Translations under genes and position numbers: made by a program
Shown here: piece by piece, positions 1 to 9,654 of the stretch
How positions within the stretch are numbered: position 1 is the first letter of the stretch
Layout of the letters: the number at the start of each line of letters is the position of its first letter
Notes under the pieces: generated by a model
Databases searched by the model: none
What the model was told of the DNA's origin: nothing
Seen by the model: the letters and a program-made list of their open reading frames with translations, nothing else
Source of the DNA: Clytia hemisphaerica
Taxonomy: Eukaryota; Cnidaria; Hydrozoa; Leptothecata; Clytiidae
Assembly: GCA_902728285.1 (NCBI GenBank)
Contig: CACVBU010000458.1
Location: 124,001 to 188,000 of the forward strand
Direction of reading: 5' to 3'
DNA: 64,000 nt

Positions 1-92
1 CAGCGCTGCAGAACTATGCAACTTGCGGAACTGACATCAACTTAAAAAACCTTTTTTCGTTCTAGATTATAACAATAAAGAGCAGAGGAAAG

Positions 93-821
93 ATGGCGCA
101 AACAGTTGAAATCATCGATGTTACCAAAGTGAACGAGACAATTAAAGCAGCTGTAGAACGTACGACTCAATGGTCAGGGATGGTTCAACCTTATGCCAAG
201 GATATTGTGGAACATTACAATGCGGAGGCTGAAAGTTACGAAGAGATGTACTTAACAATGGGTTATCATGATCATGAGAGAGTTAATGAGATCGCGTGTG
301 AGCTTATCCCGGATCAAGCGACAAGAGAGGTGATTGAAGTTCTGGACATGGGCTGTGGAACTGGGCTTGGAGGAGATCAACTTTTCAAGGTTGGAGGATT
401 CAAGAACATCTTTGGTGTTGATGCTTCCGTTGAAATGATGGCCAAAGCAAAAGCTAAGGAATCCTACAAGCAGACTATCGAGCTTTGGCTTGGAAAACCG
501 GAAACATTTCCCAAATATCTTCGGAACAGATTCCAGCTTGTTGTATGTTGTGGAGTTTTGGTTGAAGGGCATTGTGACAAGAAACTCTTTGACGAAATGA
601 TAATGGCGGCGAAGGGGCGTGGTACCATCATTATCTTTTCCACCCGAGATCATTACTTGAGAGATTATGGATATCAAAAGAGAATGGATGAATTAGAAGC
701 GAATGGAACCTGGAAACTAGCCAAAAGTCTTTTGACTCACAAATATGATAAACTGGGTGATCAAAACCTTGGAAGATTCAAAAAGACCGAAGTAAGAATT
801 TGTGCCTATGAAATCTTGTGA
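93..821 (+). CDS. METTL27/WBSCR27-like SAM-dependent methyltransferase
   Basis: A complete single-exon ORF of 242 residues. Seen: SAM-binding motif I LDMGCGTGLGG at about residues 84-94, an acidic residue closing strand 2 (FGVD, D110), and a motif IV-like stretch VVCCGVLVEGH near 150-160. The order and spacing fit class I Rossmann methyltransferases of the METTL27 (Williams-Beuren region 27) group, which are commonly about 230-250 residues and often multicopy in invertebrates. There is no signal peptide or membrane segment, so it is probably soluble and cytosolic; the substrate is unknown. ATG at 93 sits in the context AAAGATGG. The start is supported by conservation of the same start in the duplicated copy at 7874. 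An AATAAA lies 48 bp after the stop. The exact METTL27 subgroup is assigned from recalled family features, not a search. Confidence 0.9.
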   Translation: MAQTVEIIDVTKVNETIKAAVERTTQWSGMVQPYAKDIVEHYNAEAESYEEMYLTMGYHDHERVNEIACELIPDQATREVIEVLDMGCGTGLGGDQLFKVGGFKNIFGVDASVEMMAKAKAKESYKQTIELWLGKPETFPKYLRNRFQLVVCCGVLVEGHCDKKLFDEMIMAAKGRGTIIIFSTRDHYLRDYGYQKRMDELEANGTWKLAKSLLTHKYDKLGDQNLGRFKKTEVRICAYEIL

Positions 822-868
822 TCATAAAACATTAGAAATTCAAACCAAAATATCGAAATGAACAATCT

Positions 869-874
869 AATAAA
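869..874 (+). promoter_or_regulatory. Poly(A) signal AATAAA of the methyltransferase gene
   Basis: AATAAA lies 48 bp downstream of the TGA. The same hexamer is kept at the equivalent site in the duplicate (8629-8634). Confidence 0.6.
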
Positions 875-924
875 ATTTTAACTTTTTCGTTTTTTTAATT
901 CATTGAATGTTTTTCCACTAACAT

Positions 925-1078
925 AACTTGCCTCGTGTCCAAACAATTACCATGGTGATATGTCCCTTGAGACATGAAATGATTTTTTTATGAATAGAAT
1001 AGTTTTAATAGTAAAAGTTTTAATAAAACCGCCGGGAGTTAATCACCATGGCAATAATTTCAAAACGAGGTAAGTGTT
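925..1078. mobile_element. Inverted-repeat element (MITE-like) in 3' flank, copy 1
   Basis: The left arm starts AACTTGCCTCGTG and reads into ACCATGGTGA. The right arm reads TCACCATGG...CGAGGTAAGTGTT, the reverse complement with a few mismatches. The same structure is at 8682-8839 because it was duplicated with the methyltransferase block. A related half-copy is at 17191-17243. Confidence 0.65.
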
Positions 1079-1665
1079 GTTCGTGACGTGATTTATGAAA
1101 AGGTCTTTTATTCGTTATCTTTTCCAAATAATTTTCGCATTTTAAGTTCAAATGGTACCCGTCCGTTTGTTGAAGTGAAAAAATAAGCAGCAAAAAACAG
1201 TTTGGTAACTCTCTAGCGGCCTAGAGTCTTTAGCTTATCTTTTCAACGGTATAAAACTTGTAACATTTAAAGCATAAATATCTATTCTGATCTTCGAGGA
1301 AGTAAAACTGAAATTTTGTGAGGGGCACAAGTCCCAAACAAAACCGATTTGAGCATCATATTTTAAGGAAAATCTCTCTCCAAATGATTAGTTCTGAAGT
1401 TTAGGCTGTGCTATTTTGCATTTTCCAGTTTTAAATATACAACTGCAGTTTTATTATCGTAAGACGTGTTCTTAAGTAATATTAGCATTTCATCTGGTTG
1501 CCATAGACACAAGAACTAATAAATTGCTCTTAAGAGTCAGATTTAACAAACGGTATTAAATTATATCACTTAGGACGACAGAAATAGAACATTTAAAAGC
1601 CTCGAGGAGACAAACTGAATTTCTACAAAGCTTTCATACCAAAGTGGTTTTAGCTCTCAGTTGAA

Positions 1666-1770
1666 GGCCATCTCAAGGTCGAAAGGAATCATGGGTAATC
1701 ACCGCTTCGGTAACCGTTATTGAAGCAAAGTCCTGATTACCCATGATACATTTCGACCGTGAGATTGGCC
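1666..1770. mobile_element. 105-bp MITE, GGCCAT...TCATGGGTAATCA arms
   Basis: The arms read GGCCATCTCAAGGTCGAAAG and, inverted at the other end, TTTCGACCGTGAGATTGGCC. Inner arms ATCATGGGTAATCA and TGATTACCCATGAT are complementary. A second, longer member with the same arms is at 32009-32166. It lies 29 bp beyond the end of the duplicated block. No clear target duplication is seen. Confidence 0.8.
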
Positions 1771-2802
1771 AATAAAAAAAGGATAGGGAAAACTTCACAA
1801 TAGCACCAGGTTACAAATATCACTGATTATTCAGCTTGAAGGTAGACATTGACTTCTACATTCATCTCTTGAAACCAAAATCATAAAATCTCTCAAAATG
1901 CGACTATTAATGCGATATTCTGATTGTTCAAAGTCTGTGGTTTGCAATTACGTAATTTCGTGTTGCAGTTTTTGAAAATGTGATGCCATGTAAGTGTAAT
2001 CAAACAACAAAATCAAGGGAAAAAAACTTTCACCCAAAGTAATTTTCCATGAAATGAAAATGTGATCAAAATTCGTCACTCCCCCATCCATGGAAAATTA
2101 CACGGTCAACTTCTTTTCCAAAATCTTTACAGCCCGAGCATAATAAAGTAATTTAGAAGGCCATTTTCTACATTTTTTTTACATTGAAAATTATCATTTT
2201 ATAAGTAGGGCCTAGAGTTTTGTTTTGAAAGGAGGAGGGAAAAACACCAAGTCCCCAAAATGAACAAAGAAGAAAAAACTCTTTCTTTTGAGAGACGGGA
2301 GAGAATTCTTCGCAGTCACTCATTAGGGATACAGTGATTTTTTTCTTTCACGACGCCTTCCTTATTTTCAAACCCAATAGAAACAAACTTAATGAAATTT
2401 GAAGAAGAATACAAAACAAGCTTGTAAAATATTTCCAAAATTCCTTTCTACTTTTGAGAAGCCAGTCCCGTATGATTCTTGTATTAACAGAGAAATACAC
2501 ATTGCAAAAATATAAACGACGAAAACTTGACTATCAAATTTGACCTTTTGAAAAAAAACCCTCACCATAATACCAAAGCTACACGAAAATTATTCTTATC
2601 ATGGATCCGTGGACCATTTATCTTTAGAATAATAAAATATTGATATTTGAAATAAATATATTTACAGAATAAAAATTCAAATTTTTTCAGATCTATAAAT
2701 ATTTAGGCATCTTTTCATCTGTTGAATGAAGATGAAAAAGCCGAGTCAACGGGTTCATTTCATCTCTGATATGTTCAAATGGGTCATTCAATTTTATATC
2801 CA
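1771..2802. other. Gene-free interval
   Basis: AT-rich non-coding DNA. The only structure noted is a short imperfect inverted repeat around 2038-2107 (arms near AATTTTCCATG and CCATGGAAAATTAC). No convincing ORF, splice signal or RNA gene was seen. Confidence 0.5.
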
Positions 2803-2804
2803 TA

Positions 2805-3030
2805 CAGGGGGGGTGGACGAACATTTCCAGAGGGTAATCCGAGAGGGGGTGTTTTTTCATTTTTCCAAAGGGGTAAAAATTTCCAGGGGTAAAAGACTGA
2901 TTTTACCTCCTCCACCCTCACTTTAAGGTGTAAGAGAATTTTTCCAAGGGTGTTTTTGCAAATTTTGCCATTTTCCAGGGGGTATCCACACATTTTCAAT
3001 AATTTTTGAAAAGGTTCGTCCACCCCCCTG
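2805..3030. mobile_element. 226-bp MITE flanked by TA
   Basis: Terminal inverted repeats CAGGGGGGGTGGACGAAC and GTTCGTCCACCCCCCTG are flanked on both sides by TA (2803-2804, 3031-3032), as expected for Tc1/mariner-type insertion. The flanking CCA/TGG extends the symmetry. The interior is poly-G/T-rich and the open frames inside it are compositional. Confidence 0.82.
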
Positions 3031-3588
3031 TATGGTTTTTAATGGAACATCCCAATGTACACAGTAATACAATCATTTAATTATCATACCCTGAAGATTT
3101 ACTGTTCAGAATGAATACATAGTTCTGTTTAAACCCTCGTATTATCGATTTGTTGCAACCACTTACCCAGTAGCGTGCCTCCACCGCAAGAGGCCGATTA
3201 ATTTTGGGAGGGGGTGCCAATAGAGAATGGGTGCAAAAAGGCCTCTGTTTAATAATTTCGGCGACCCTTTTGCTTTTTTGCGCCTTAAAATGAGCAGTTT
3301 TATTCAGCACAAAAGAAAAAATTTGTGCGCGTGCTCGCTCCGATCGCGTCATTTTTACAAAGATTTTAATAGGGGGCTTCGAAAATTGCTTACCAAGTTT
3401 GGCCCAATTTCGGTCGACCAACTGAGAAAATGATAAAAGATGCCTTGAGAGGCAAATGATGTTGCTCCTACTAGAAAATTACACTAACTTATACCATACT
3501 TCGAAACTTAAAACATTCAACTTGTTTCCGTCATGTTACTTCCGTTATTTTGTTTGTGCGAGACGCACTGATGCCAACAATGTTTCTC

Positions 3589-4028
3589 TCAGCCAGTCTC
3601 CTCCCGGGAAGCCGACGGCTGATTCAAGTGTAATTCCAATACGTTATCCGTACCTTTACTCGACATTTGTACTTTACTACCGTAACGTGCGGCCACGCTC
3701 AAGATGTGAGTGATGGCATCCATACTGTCTGTTGGTTGTTCTATCAACCTCTCCTCCACGTTTTCAGGAAATGGATCATGCGTAGTGCGAGCTTCAGGTA
3801 ATGCAACCAAAACGCTGGATGGCCGATCGCTTCTCCGTTTAAAAATGCATCTCTTATCTGGTTGAGCGCGCTTGCTTTCAATTTTCGACAGGCCTTCTTG
3901 GAGGAGGCTTTTTGAATTGAGTGTTTGACAGTGTGTTCAGGAAAACAGACAATACTCTTGATGCACATCATGGCTTTACAATCCCTCTTCAAGGAGCGCC
4001 GACTTCGCTTTTTCACCATGTTTTCCAA
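3589..4028 (-). pseudogene. Unrecognised coding-like segment, frame broken
   Basis: Two minus-strand frames abut near 3800. The upstream one (4028 down to about 3744) gives a Lys/Arg-rich stretch starting ENMVKKRSRRSLKR. The downstream one (3810-3589) gives an acidic/Ser-rich tail ending in NQPSASREETG and a stop. Just upstream of 4028 on the minus strand is a pyrimidine-rich tract ending in ATTATAG, a good 3' splice acceptor, so this could be a terminal exon. A frame change is needed to join the two halves. No family was recognised. It could equally be a fortuitous pair of ORFs. Confidence 0.3.
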
Positions 4029-4836
4029 CTATAATGAAAACGAAATAGTAAAATTACATGATATTTTGAGGTTAGGCTAGAGATGGAACTCTTGAATGGG
4101 AAAAGAAGTCAATTATTTCCCATCTAAAATACGTGATCCGTGTGTTTTTTCACACTAACGTCGTATTGAAAGTAAAACATACCGCTAGATTTGAAATATG
4201 CCAGCTAAAAACGATGAAATTGCTAGATAGAATCCGTCGTTCTAAAGGCGAGGCAACCATGGTTGGTTTTACTATTAATCAACCCGAGAATTGGCCCTCT
4301 CAATTTATCACTCAAGTCGGGGAGTGGGGCCTCCACTCGTTCTTCCTTCGTTTTGCTGTTTTCTTTTATTATTTTTATGCTTCACTGTGACTTTTCACTT
4401 TTTAAATTACACTGAAAGTCAAAAAGTTCCCTCAACTGTCTCAACAATCAAACGGGCCAAAATAACAAAAATGCGGATAGTGCTGCCGGTACCCTCGCTT
4501 TGAAAAAAGAGATAATCAAAGCAAGTCAGCTCGGTTCGTCTCTCGAATTCGGAGATTTAATTTTTTTTCGCGGAAAAGTTTTTATTTAATTGTTTAGTAA
4601 AATTTTAGATTGTTATGCGTAAATAGCATTGAAGTCCAAGCCCGAAGGGCTATAGGGCTTGATACTACTATAGACTTCTGGATGGGAAATGAAGCCACTT
4701 ATTTCCCATCCAAACTCAATGGTAAGTACGGTATGATACTAAAAGGATCTTCGTGTTTCTTCTGACCGCCTGTTATAATCACGATGATCCCTAAGGCTAG
4801 TAATTTCGAGCAACCACATTGATGTGTTTAAAAGCT

Positions 4837-5153
4837 TACTCTTAGGTGCTAAATAAACGCCCCCCCCCCGCACTTGTAAACTTTTCGATTTTTTTCCGAC
4901 CCCCCGGACCTTATTAGGACCCCCCGTTTATAAATTTTTGAAAAAATTCCCAGCTACCAAAAGGAAAGTTCCTTGTTTTACTCTAAAAGCCTAAATTTAG
5001 TCTATTTTGACCCTTTTTAGGGTTTTTAAAAATCCATTTTCCAACCCCCCGGTAATTAGGCCCCCCCGTTTATTCAATTTGAAATTTTTTTTCCAACCCC
5101 CCCCCCACATTATTCAAACCCCCCCCCCCTCGATTATTAGGCACCTAAGAGTA
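4837..5153. mobile_element. 317-bp C-rich MITE
   Basis: Terminal inverted repeats TACTCTTAGGTGC and GCACCTAAGAGTA enclose an interior dominated by poly-C tracts alternating with AT-rich stretches. The outermost dinucleotides are TA on both sides, which may be the target site. Confidence 0.75.
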
Positions 5154-5176
5154 TCCGTAATTAGATAAAAATTATT

Positions 5177-5762
5177 ATGGTGAATGAGTGTTTTTGTAAT
5201 CTAACCGCATTTCTTTCTTGTTTCAAAGATTGTTACCACTGTCTACCAACAACTGTAACTTCTTCTGATCAGCGAAAACCATTCTCAAGCAATGATGATG
5301 GACAACTGAAGACTGAAGATTCCGACGACGGCAAAACGACCTCGGGTAGCGCAAGTGGCGGCAAAACGACCTCGGGTAGCGCAAGTGGCGGTGTGAAATG
5401 ACCTCGGTAGCGCAAGTGACGGCAAAAACGACCTCGGGTAGAGCAAGTGACGGAGAGAAACGACCTCGGGTTAGCGCAAGTGGCGTGAAATATCTTTAGA
5501 CTTACAACGAGACAATATAATACAGATCTCTTCGTATAAATATGTTCAAAATCAGCTCCCCTCATCAGATGTAAACCGACATGGAACGGTTTTAGCGAGA
5601 AAGAAATCGGAATTACATTTGGAGAAGGATCATTCGGAAGAAAGTGGTTCTCAAGAACAAGAAGCAGAGATTATTGAAATTGATGACACTCAGTTTTCAT
5701 CGGGCAAAGGCTCAGCAGCTAGTGGGTCAGGTTGGTCGGACTCCTATCACATCTCCATTTGA
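5177..5762 (+). pseudogene. Ser/acidic-rich protein remnant with decapeptide repeats
   Basis: From about 5177 an open frame reads into an acidic stretch and then a 30-bp tandem repeat encoding GKTTSGSASG. Two units are in frame. At least three more (to about 5490) carry small indels that break the frame. A second open frame, about 5479-5762, continues with an acidic/Ser-rich C-terminus including EQEAEIIEIDDTQFSSG and ending SDSYHISI, with TGA at 5760-5762. A TTTCTTTCTTGTTTCAAAG tract just before 5231 could be a splice acceptor. AATAAA at 5833-5838 fits a 3' terminal exon. The family is not recognised. The breaks may be true decay or consensus errors in a repeat. Confidence 0.45.
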
Positions 5763-5832
5763 GATGATTGAGAATGGTTTTCATATGGTTTATGTCATTG
5801 CATGAGTTGATGATTAGCAAAAAGATATATCA

Positions 5833-5838
5833 AATAAA
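5833..5838 (+). promoter_or_regulatory. Candidate poly(A) signal AATAAA
   Basis: Located 71 bp after the TGA of the decayed coding segment, a typical 3'-UTR spacing. Confidence 0.4.
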
Positions 5839-6890
5839 TCTGCACTCATTTGGCATTTTGTTTTGCTTCAAACCCCAGTCTCGTACCTAGAGCCACCCGC
5901 TAGACTTTCATTTTCTTGATTTTACTGGTGGACGTGATACAATTGTTTAAAAACCTTTCGTAAGCACCTTCATAAGATAAAAAAGTGAACTAAGGGACTG
6001 GGGCCAAGTTTGTTCAAACCTCGCGCATCGATGAACCACGGTGATCTGGTGCTGGAAGTATGAAAAATCGGGGGAACTTTGACTCGTTTTTTGAACTCGA
6101 GTTTTAATGCGAAATAGACTAAACCCTAAAATTTCCGAAAACTATAATAAGGTTTCTTGAAACAGAGCACTTTCATTTTCTCAGATCCCTCAAAATCACT
6201 AGAAATCCCCTCTTAGTAGACCCCGCAAATCGGAATTCACATAATTCCGACTGTAGTGGTGCCACAGACCTAAAATGTAGGACCAGATCATAAATACAAT
6301 AAGGATATAACAAAAAGTTTTTGTTGATTGATGAATTTTTCTACAAAAATTATTTTGAATCCGATAGCAGATCGCTGTGAACCCTAAAAACACTATATTC
6401 TCGCTATATTCTCTGTACCTGTTTTGATCTTAGAGTTAGAGATAGAGCAAGAATTCCACCCGCATGGATTTTTTTGTAACATGATGATGAATTCATAATA
6501 TGATGAATTTTTCTTACAATCTCGAAACCTAGTTTAGTTTAGACGATACTGCCAGCAGTAGAAAGATGAACAGAAACGTTTAGAATGGGCGAAAATGGAG
6601 GAGATGGTACTTTTTTAGGACCCAATATAGTCGATTCACCTCTATCCAGAAAATTAACGGTACAAAGTTGCATTTTCGGCATTTTAATGTCATTAAATAT
6701 TACGTCATATTACGATTAAATACGATCGTGCGGGCGGTATAGCATAAAATAGGTAAAAAATGAATGGGGCTATATTTACCTATGGCGGGATATTACACAG
6801 CGCAATTGGAGCTGCTCACAAATCTCTATTTATTCCATTTATTCTTTTTCCAAAATGGTAGATAAAGCAGCGAGCAAAACACTTTCGCTT
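5839..6890. other. Gene-free interval
   Basis: AT-rich DNA with no convincing ORF or repeat. A single undetermined base (n) lies just beyond, at 6893. Confidence 0.45.
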
Positions 6891-6897
6891 TCNCGCA

Positions 6898-7067
6898 GCG
6901 TGTTTGAAACGTGTAGCCGTGCATTTAAGATTTTTCAAGATGCACGGCCACACGTTTAAAACACGTGGACGCACATTTAAGATTATTCAAGATATGCAGC
7001 CACACGTTTTTGATCTTTCGAGATGTGCGGCCGGACGTTTAAGACACGCGGCCAGACGTTTAAAGCA
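6898..7067. repeat. Degenerate tandem repeat around ACACGTTTAAAACACG
   Basis: Diverged units alternate strings such as CACGTTTAA and TTCAAGATGCACGGCCAC, with ACACGTGGACGCACATTTAAG and GACACGCGGCCAGACGTTTAA variants. It is a local minisatellite-like region next to the MITE at 7078. Confidence 0.55.
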
Positions 7068-7077
7068 GAACACAAAC

Positions 7078-7276
7078 TAGACGATCCTATCGTCTACACA
7101 AGATCACTAAAAAAGGGAATAGTTAAGGAGGCGTGATAAATTCGGGTGGAGTAAGCAGTGGCGGAGATGTTTACAGAAAAACTCTCCCGCCGTTTTTTTT
7201 TCCGTATACTGCCATAACGCCATACCGCCATTTTTCCCGCCTTTATTATCACTGTAACGGACGATAACATCGTCTA
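7078..7276. mobile_element. TAGACGAT MITE, copy A (9-bp TSD)
   Basis: Starts TAGACGATCCTATCGTCTA and ends ACGATAACATCGTCTA. It is flanked by the 9-bp direct repeat AACACAAAC on both sides (7069-7077 and 7277-7285). Internal sequence is shared with copy B at 11328-11528. A 9-bp duplication with terminal inverted repeats is typical of MuDR/MULE-type elements; that assignment is inference. Confidence 0.88.
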
Positions 7277-7781
7277 AACACAAACACACTTGTCTAAATC
7301 AGCCGCGGTACCCAAGGAATCTATTCAAACAAGAAAGCTTTAATTTCTCAAGGATAAATTTGCCCTTCCATTTTAAACGATGCTATCGTTCGTTAGAGAG
7401 ATAAGTAAACAAGAGAGTAAACGCGGGGAAATTATATATGCGCAGATTTTATAGCCATCATGGCGGTTTACTGAAAAAAGTAGCAGTACAGTTTGGAACA
7501 AACGGACGATACGAAAGCTTTAAAATTAAAGTTAGATATCTTGAGAAACTGATGTGGCCTGTTTTCAAAAATTCTACTTATTGATTCCATCCTTTGTATT
7601 CTATAAAGACAAAGAATCATCTCGTGGAAAACTTACTAATTTTTTTTTCGAGCTTTCATTTATCCACAGAATATCCAATCACCATGCCATGTCACCGAAC
7701 ATCAGTTTGGCAAATTGCGTAGAATAGTGTAGCGCATCCCGGTTTAAGCGTTGCGAAAAAACGCAAATTTACGGAATATTG
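7277..7781. other. Gene-free interval
   Basis: About 500 bp between the MITE and the second duplicated block. It contains short strings related to the MITE ends (for example AACGATGCTATCGTT near 7376) but no complete element and no coding signal. Confidence 0.4.
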
Positions 7782-7873
7782 CAGCACTGCAGAACTATGC
7801 AACTTGCGGAACTGACATCAACTTAAAAAACCTTTTTTCGTTCTAGATTATAACAATAAAGAGCAGAGGAAAG

Positions 7874-8580
7874 ATGGCGCAAACAGTTGAAATCATCGAC
7901 GTTACCAAAGTGAACGAGATAGTTAAAGCAGCTGTAGAACGTACGTCTCAATGGTCAGGGAAGGTTGAACCTTATGCCAAGGATATTGTGGAACATTACA
8001 ATGCGGAGGCTGAAAGTTACGAAGAGATGTACTTAACAATTGGTTATCATGATCATGAGAATTAACGAGATCGCGTTGAGCTTATCCCAGATCAAGCGAC
8101 AAGAGGTTGAAGTTCTGAATGGGCTGTGGAATGGGCTTGTAGGAGATTCAATTTTCAAGGTTGGAGGATTCAAGAAATCTTGGTGTTGATGCTTCCGTTG
8201 AAATGATGGCCAAAGCAAAGCTAAGGAATCCACAAGCAGATATCGAGCTTTGGCTTGGAAAACCGGAAACATTTCCCAAAAATCTTCGGAACAGATTCCG
8301 GCTTGTTGTATGCTGTGCAGTTTTGGTTGAAGGGCATTGTGACAAGAAACTCTTTGACGAAATGGTAATGGCGGCGAAGGGGCGTGGTACCCATCATTAT
8401 CTTTTCCACCCGAGATCATACTTGAGAGATCTGGATATCAAAAGAGAATGATGAATTAGAGCGAAGGAACCTGGAAAACTAGCAAAGTCTTTTGACTCAC
8501 AAATATGATAAACTGGGTGATCAAAACCTTGGAAGATACAAAAAGACCGACGTAAGAATATGTGCCTATGAAATCTTGTG
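7874..8580 (+). pseudogene. Second METTL27-like methyltransferase, frame broken by many indels
   Basis: The first 60 codons match the copy at 93-821 with few replacements and the same start. The frame then stops at 8063. From about 8055 to 8480 there are more than a dozen small, mostly single-base deletions relative to copy 1, with few substitutions. Fragments of the SAM motif region and C-terminus remain recognisable in changing frames, and the last ~25 codons up to TGA at 8578-8580 match copy 1 well. It is either a pseudogene or a gene with a poor consensus (see findings). An AATAAA is at 8629-8634. Confidence 0.85.
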
Positions 8581-8681
8581 ATCATAAAGTATTAGAAATT
8601 CAAACTAAAATGTCGAAATGAACAATCTAATAAAATTTTAACTTCGTTTTTTTAATTCATTGAATGTTTTTCCACTAACAT

Positions 8682-8839
8682 AACTTGCCTCGTGTCCAAA
8701 CAATTACCATGGTGATTATGTCCCCTGAGACATGAAATGATTTTTTTTATGAATAGAATAGTTTTAATAGTAAAAGTTTTAATAAAACCGCTGGGAGTTA
8801 ATCACCATGACAATAATTTCAAAACGAGGCAAGTATTGT
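8682..8839. mobile_element. Inverted-repeat element in 3' flank, copy 2
   Basis: Equivalent of 925-1078, carried along by the duplication. Arms AACTTGCCTCGTG... and ...CGAGGCAAGTATT. Confidence 0.62.
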
Positions 8840-8968
8840 TCGTGACGTGATTTATGAAAAGGTCTTTTATTCGTTATCGTTTCCAAATAATACTCGCATT
8901 GAAAGTTCAAATGGTACCCGTCCGTTTGTTGAAGTGAAAAAAAGCAGCAAAAAACAGCTTGGTAACTC

Positions 8969-9065
8969 CCCAGCTGGCACACAACGTGTTTCAACGTTCA
9001 TCTGACGTTATATGGATGTTGTGAACGTTAAATAAACGTTGAAACAACGTTGTGTGCCAGCTGGG
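8969..9065. mobile_element. 97-bp palindromic MITE with empty site in the paralogue
   Basis: The arms CCCAGCTGGCACACAACG and CGTTGTGTGCCAGCTGGG are inverted repeats, with further complementary AACGTT motifs inside. The duplicated block at 1-1637 lacks it at the equivalent position. Comparing the two gives a 2-bp target duplication TC (8967-8968, 9066-9067). It therefore inserted after the segmental duplication. Confidence 0.92.
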
Positions 9066-9654
9066 TCTCTAGCGGCCTAGAGTCTTTAGCTTATCTTTTC
9101 AACGGTATATAGCTTATAAGTTTAAAGCATGGATATACTCAGAAATATCTATTCTGATCTTCGAGGAAGTAAAACTGAAAGTTTGTGAGGGGCACAAGTC
9201 CGAAACAAAACCAATTTGAGCATCATATTTTAAGGAAAATCTCTCTCCAAATGATTAGTTCTGAAGTTTAGGCTGTGCTTTTTTGTATTTTCTAGTTTGA
9301 AATATACATCGTAAGACGTGTTCTTAAGTAATGTTAGCATTTCATCTGGTTGCCATAGACACAAGAACTAATAAATTGCTCAGATTCAACAAGAGGTATT
9401 AAAATACATCACTTAGGACGACAGAAATAGAACATTTAAAAGCCTCAAGGATACAAACTGAATTTCTACAAAGCTTTCATGATTTGAGTTGTATTTCTAC
9501 TGGTTTGATTTTGAAAGGAGGTAAAGATTACAAACCATGAATGGTTTAATTTATATTATGGTCTCTAAACAACCCCCTGGTAAAATGATGTCTGAAATCG
9601 TGAATAAAAAGGTCAAATCTGATCAAACACTCACTCCAGATTTGGAGCTGTGAC

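Larger units (their letters stand above)
1..1637. repeat. Segmental duplication, copy 1 (continues left of window)
   Basis: This block matches 7782-9480 in direct orientation. It covers the 5' flank, the methyltransferase ORF, the 3' flank with an inverted-repeat element, and about 560 bp more. Similarity stops after the shared string AAAGCTTTCAT at 1637 and 9480. The match is already present at base 1, so the true left edge lies outside the window. The two copies differ by scattered substitutions and small indels and by one 97-bp insertion found only in copy 2. Confidence 0.93.
7782..9480. repeat. Segmental duplication, copy 2
   Basis: Direct duplicate of 1-1637 at about 7.8 kb spacing. Flanking non-coding DNA is highly similar to copy 1. 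This copy carries a private 97-bp insertion at 8969-9065 and lacks a few short segments of copy 1 (for example around 1440-1455). Confidence 0.93.

Noticed and set aside
2784..3023. 79-codon minus-strand ORF
   Set aside because: Lies almost wholly within a TA-flanked MITE, where symmetry and low complexity keep frames open.
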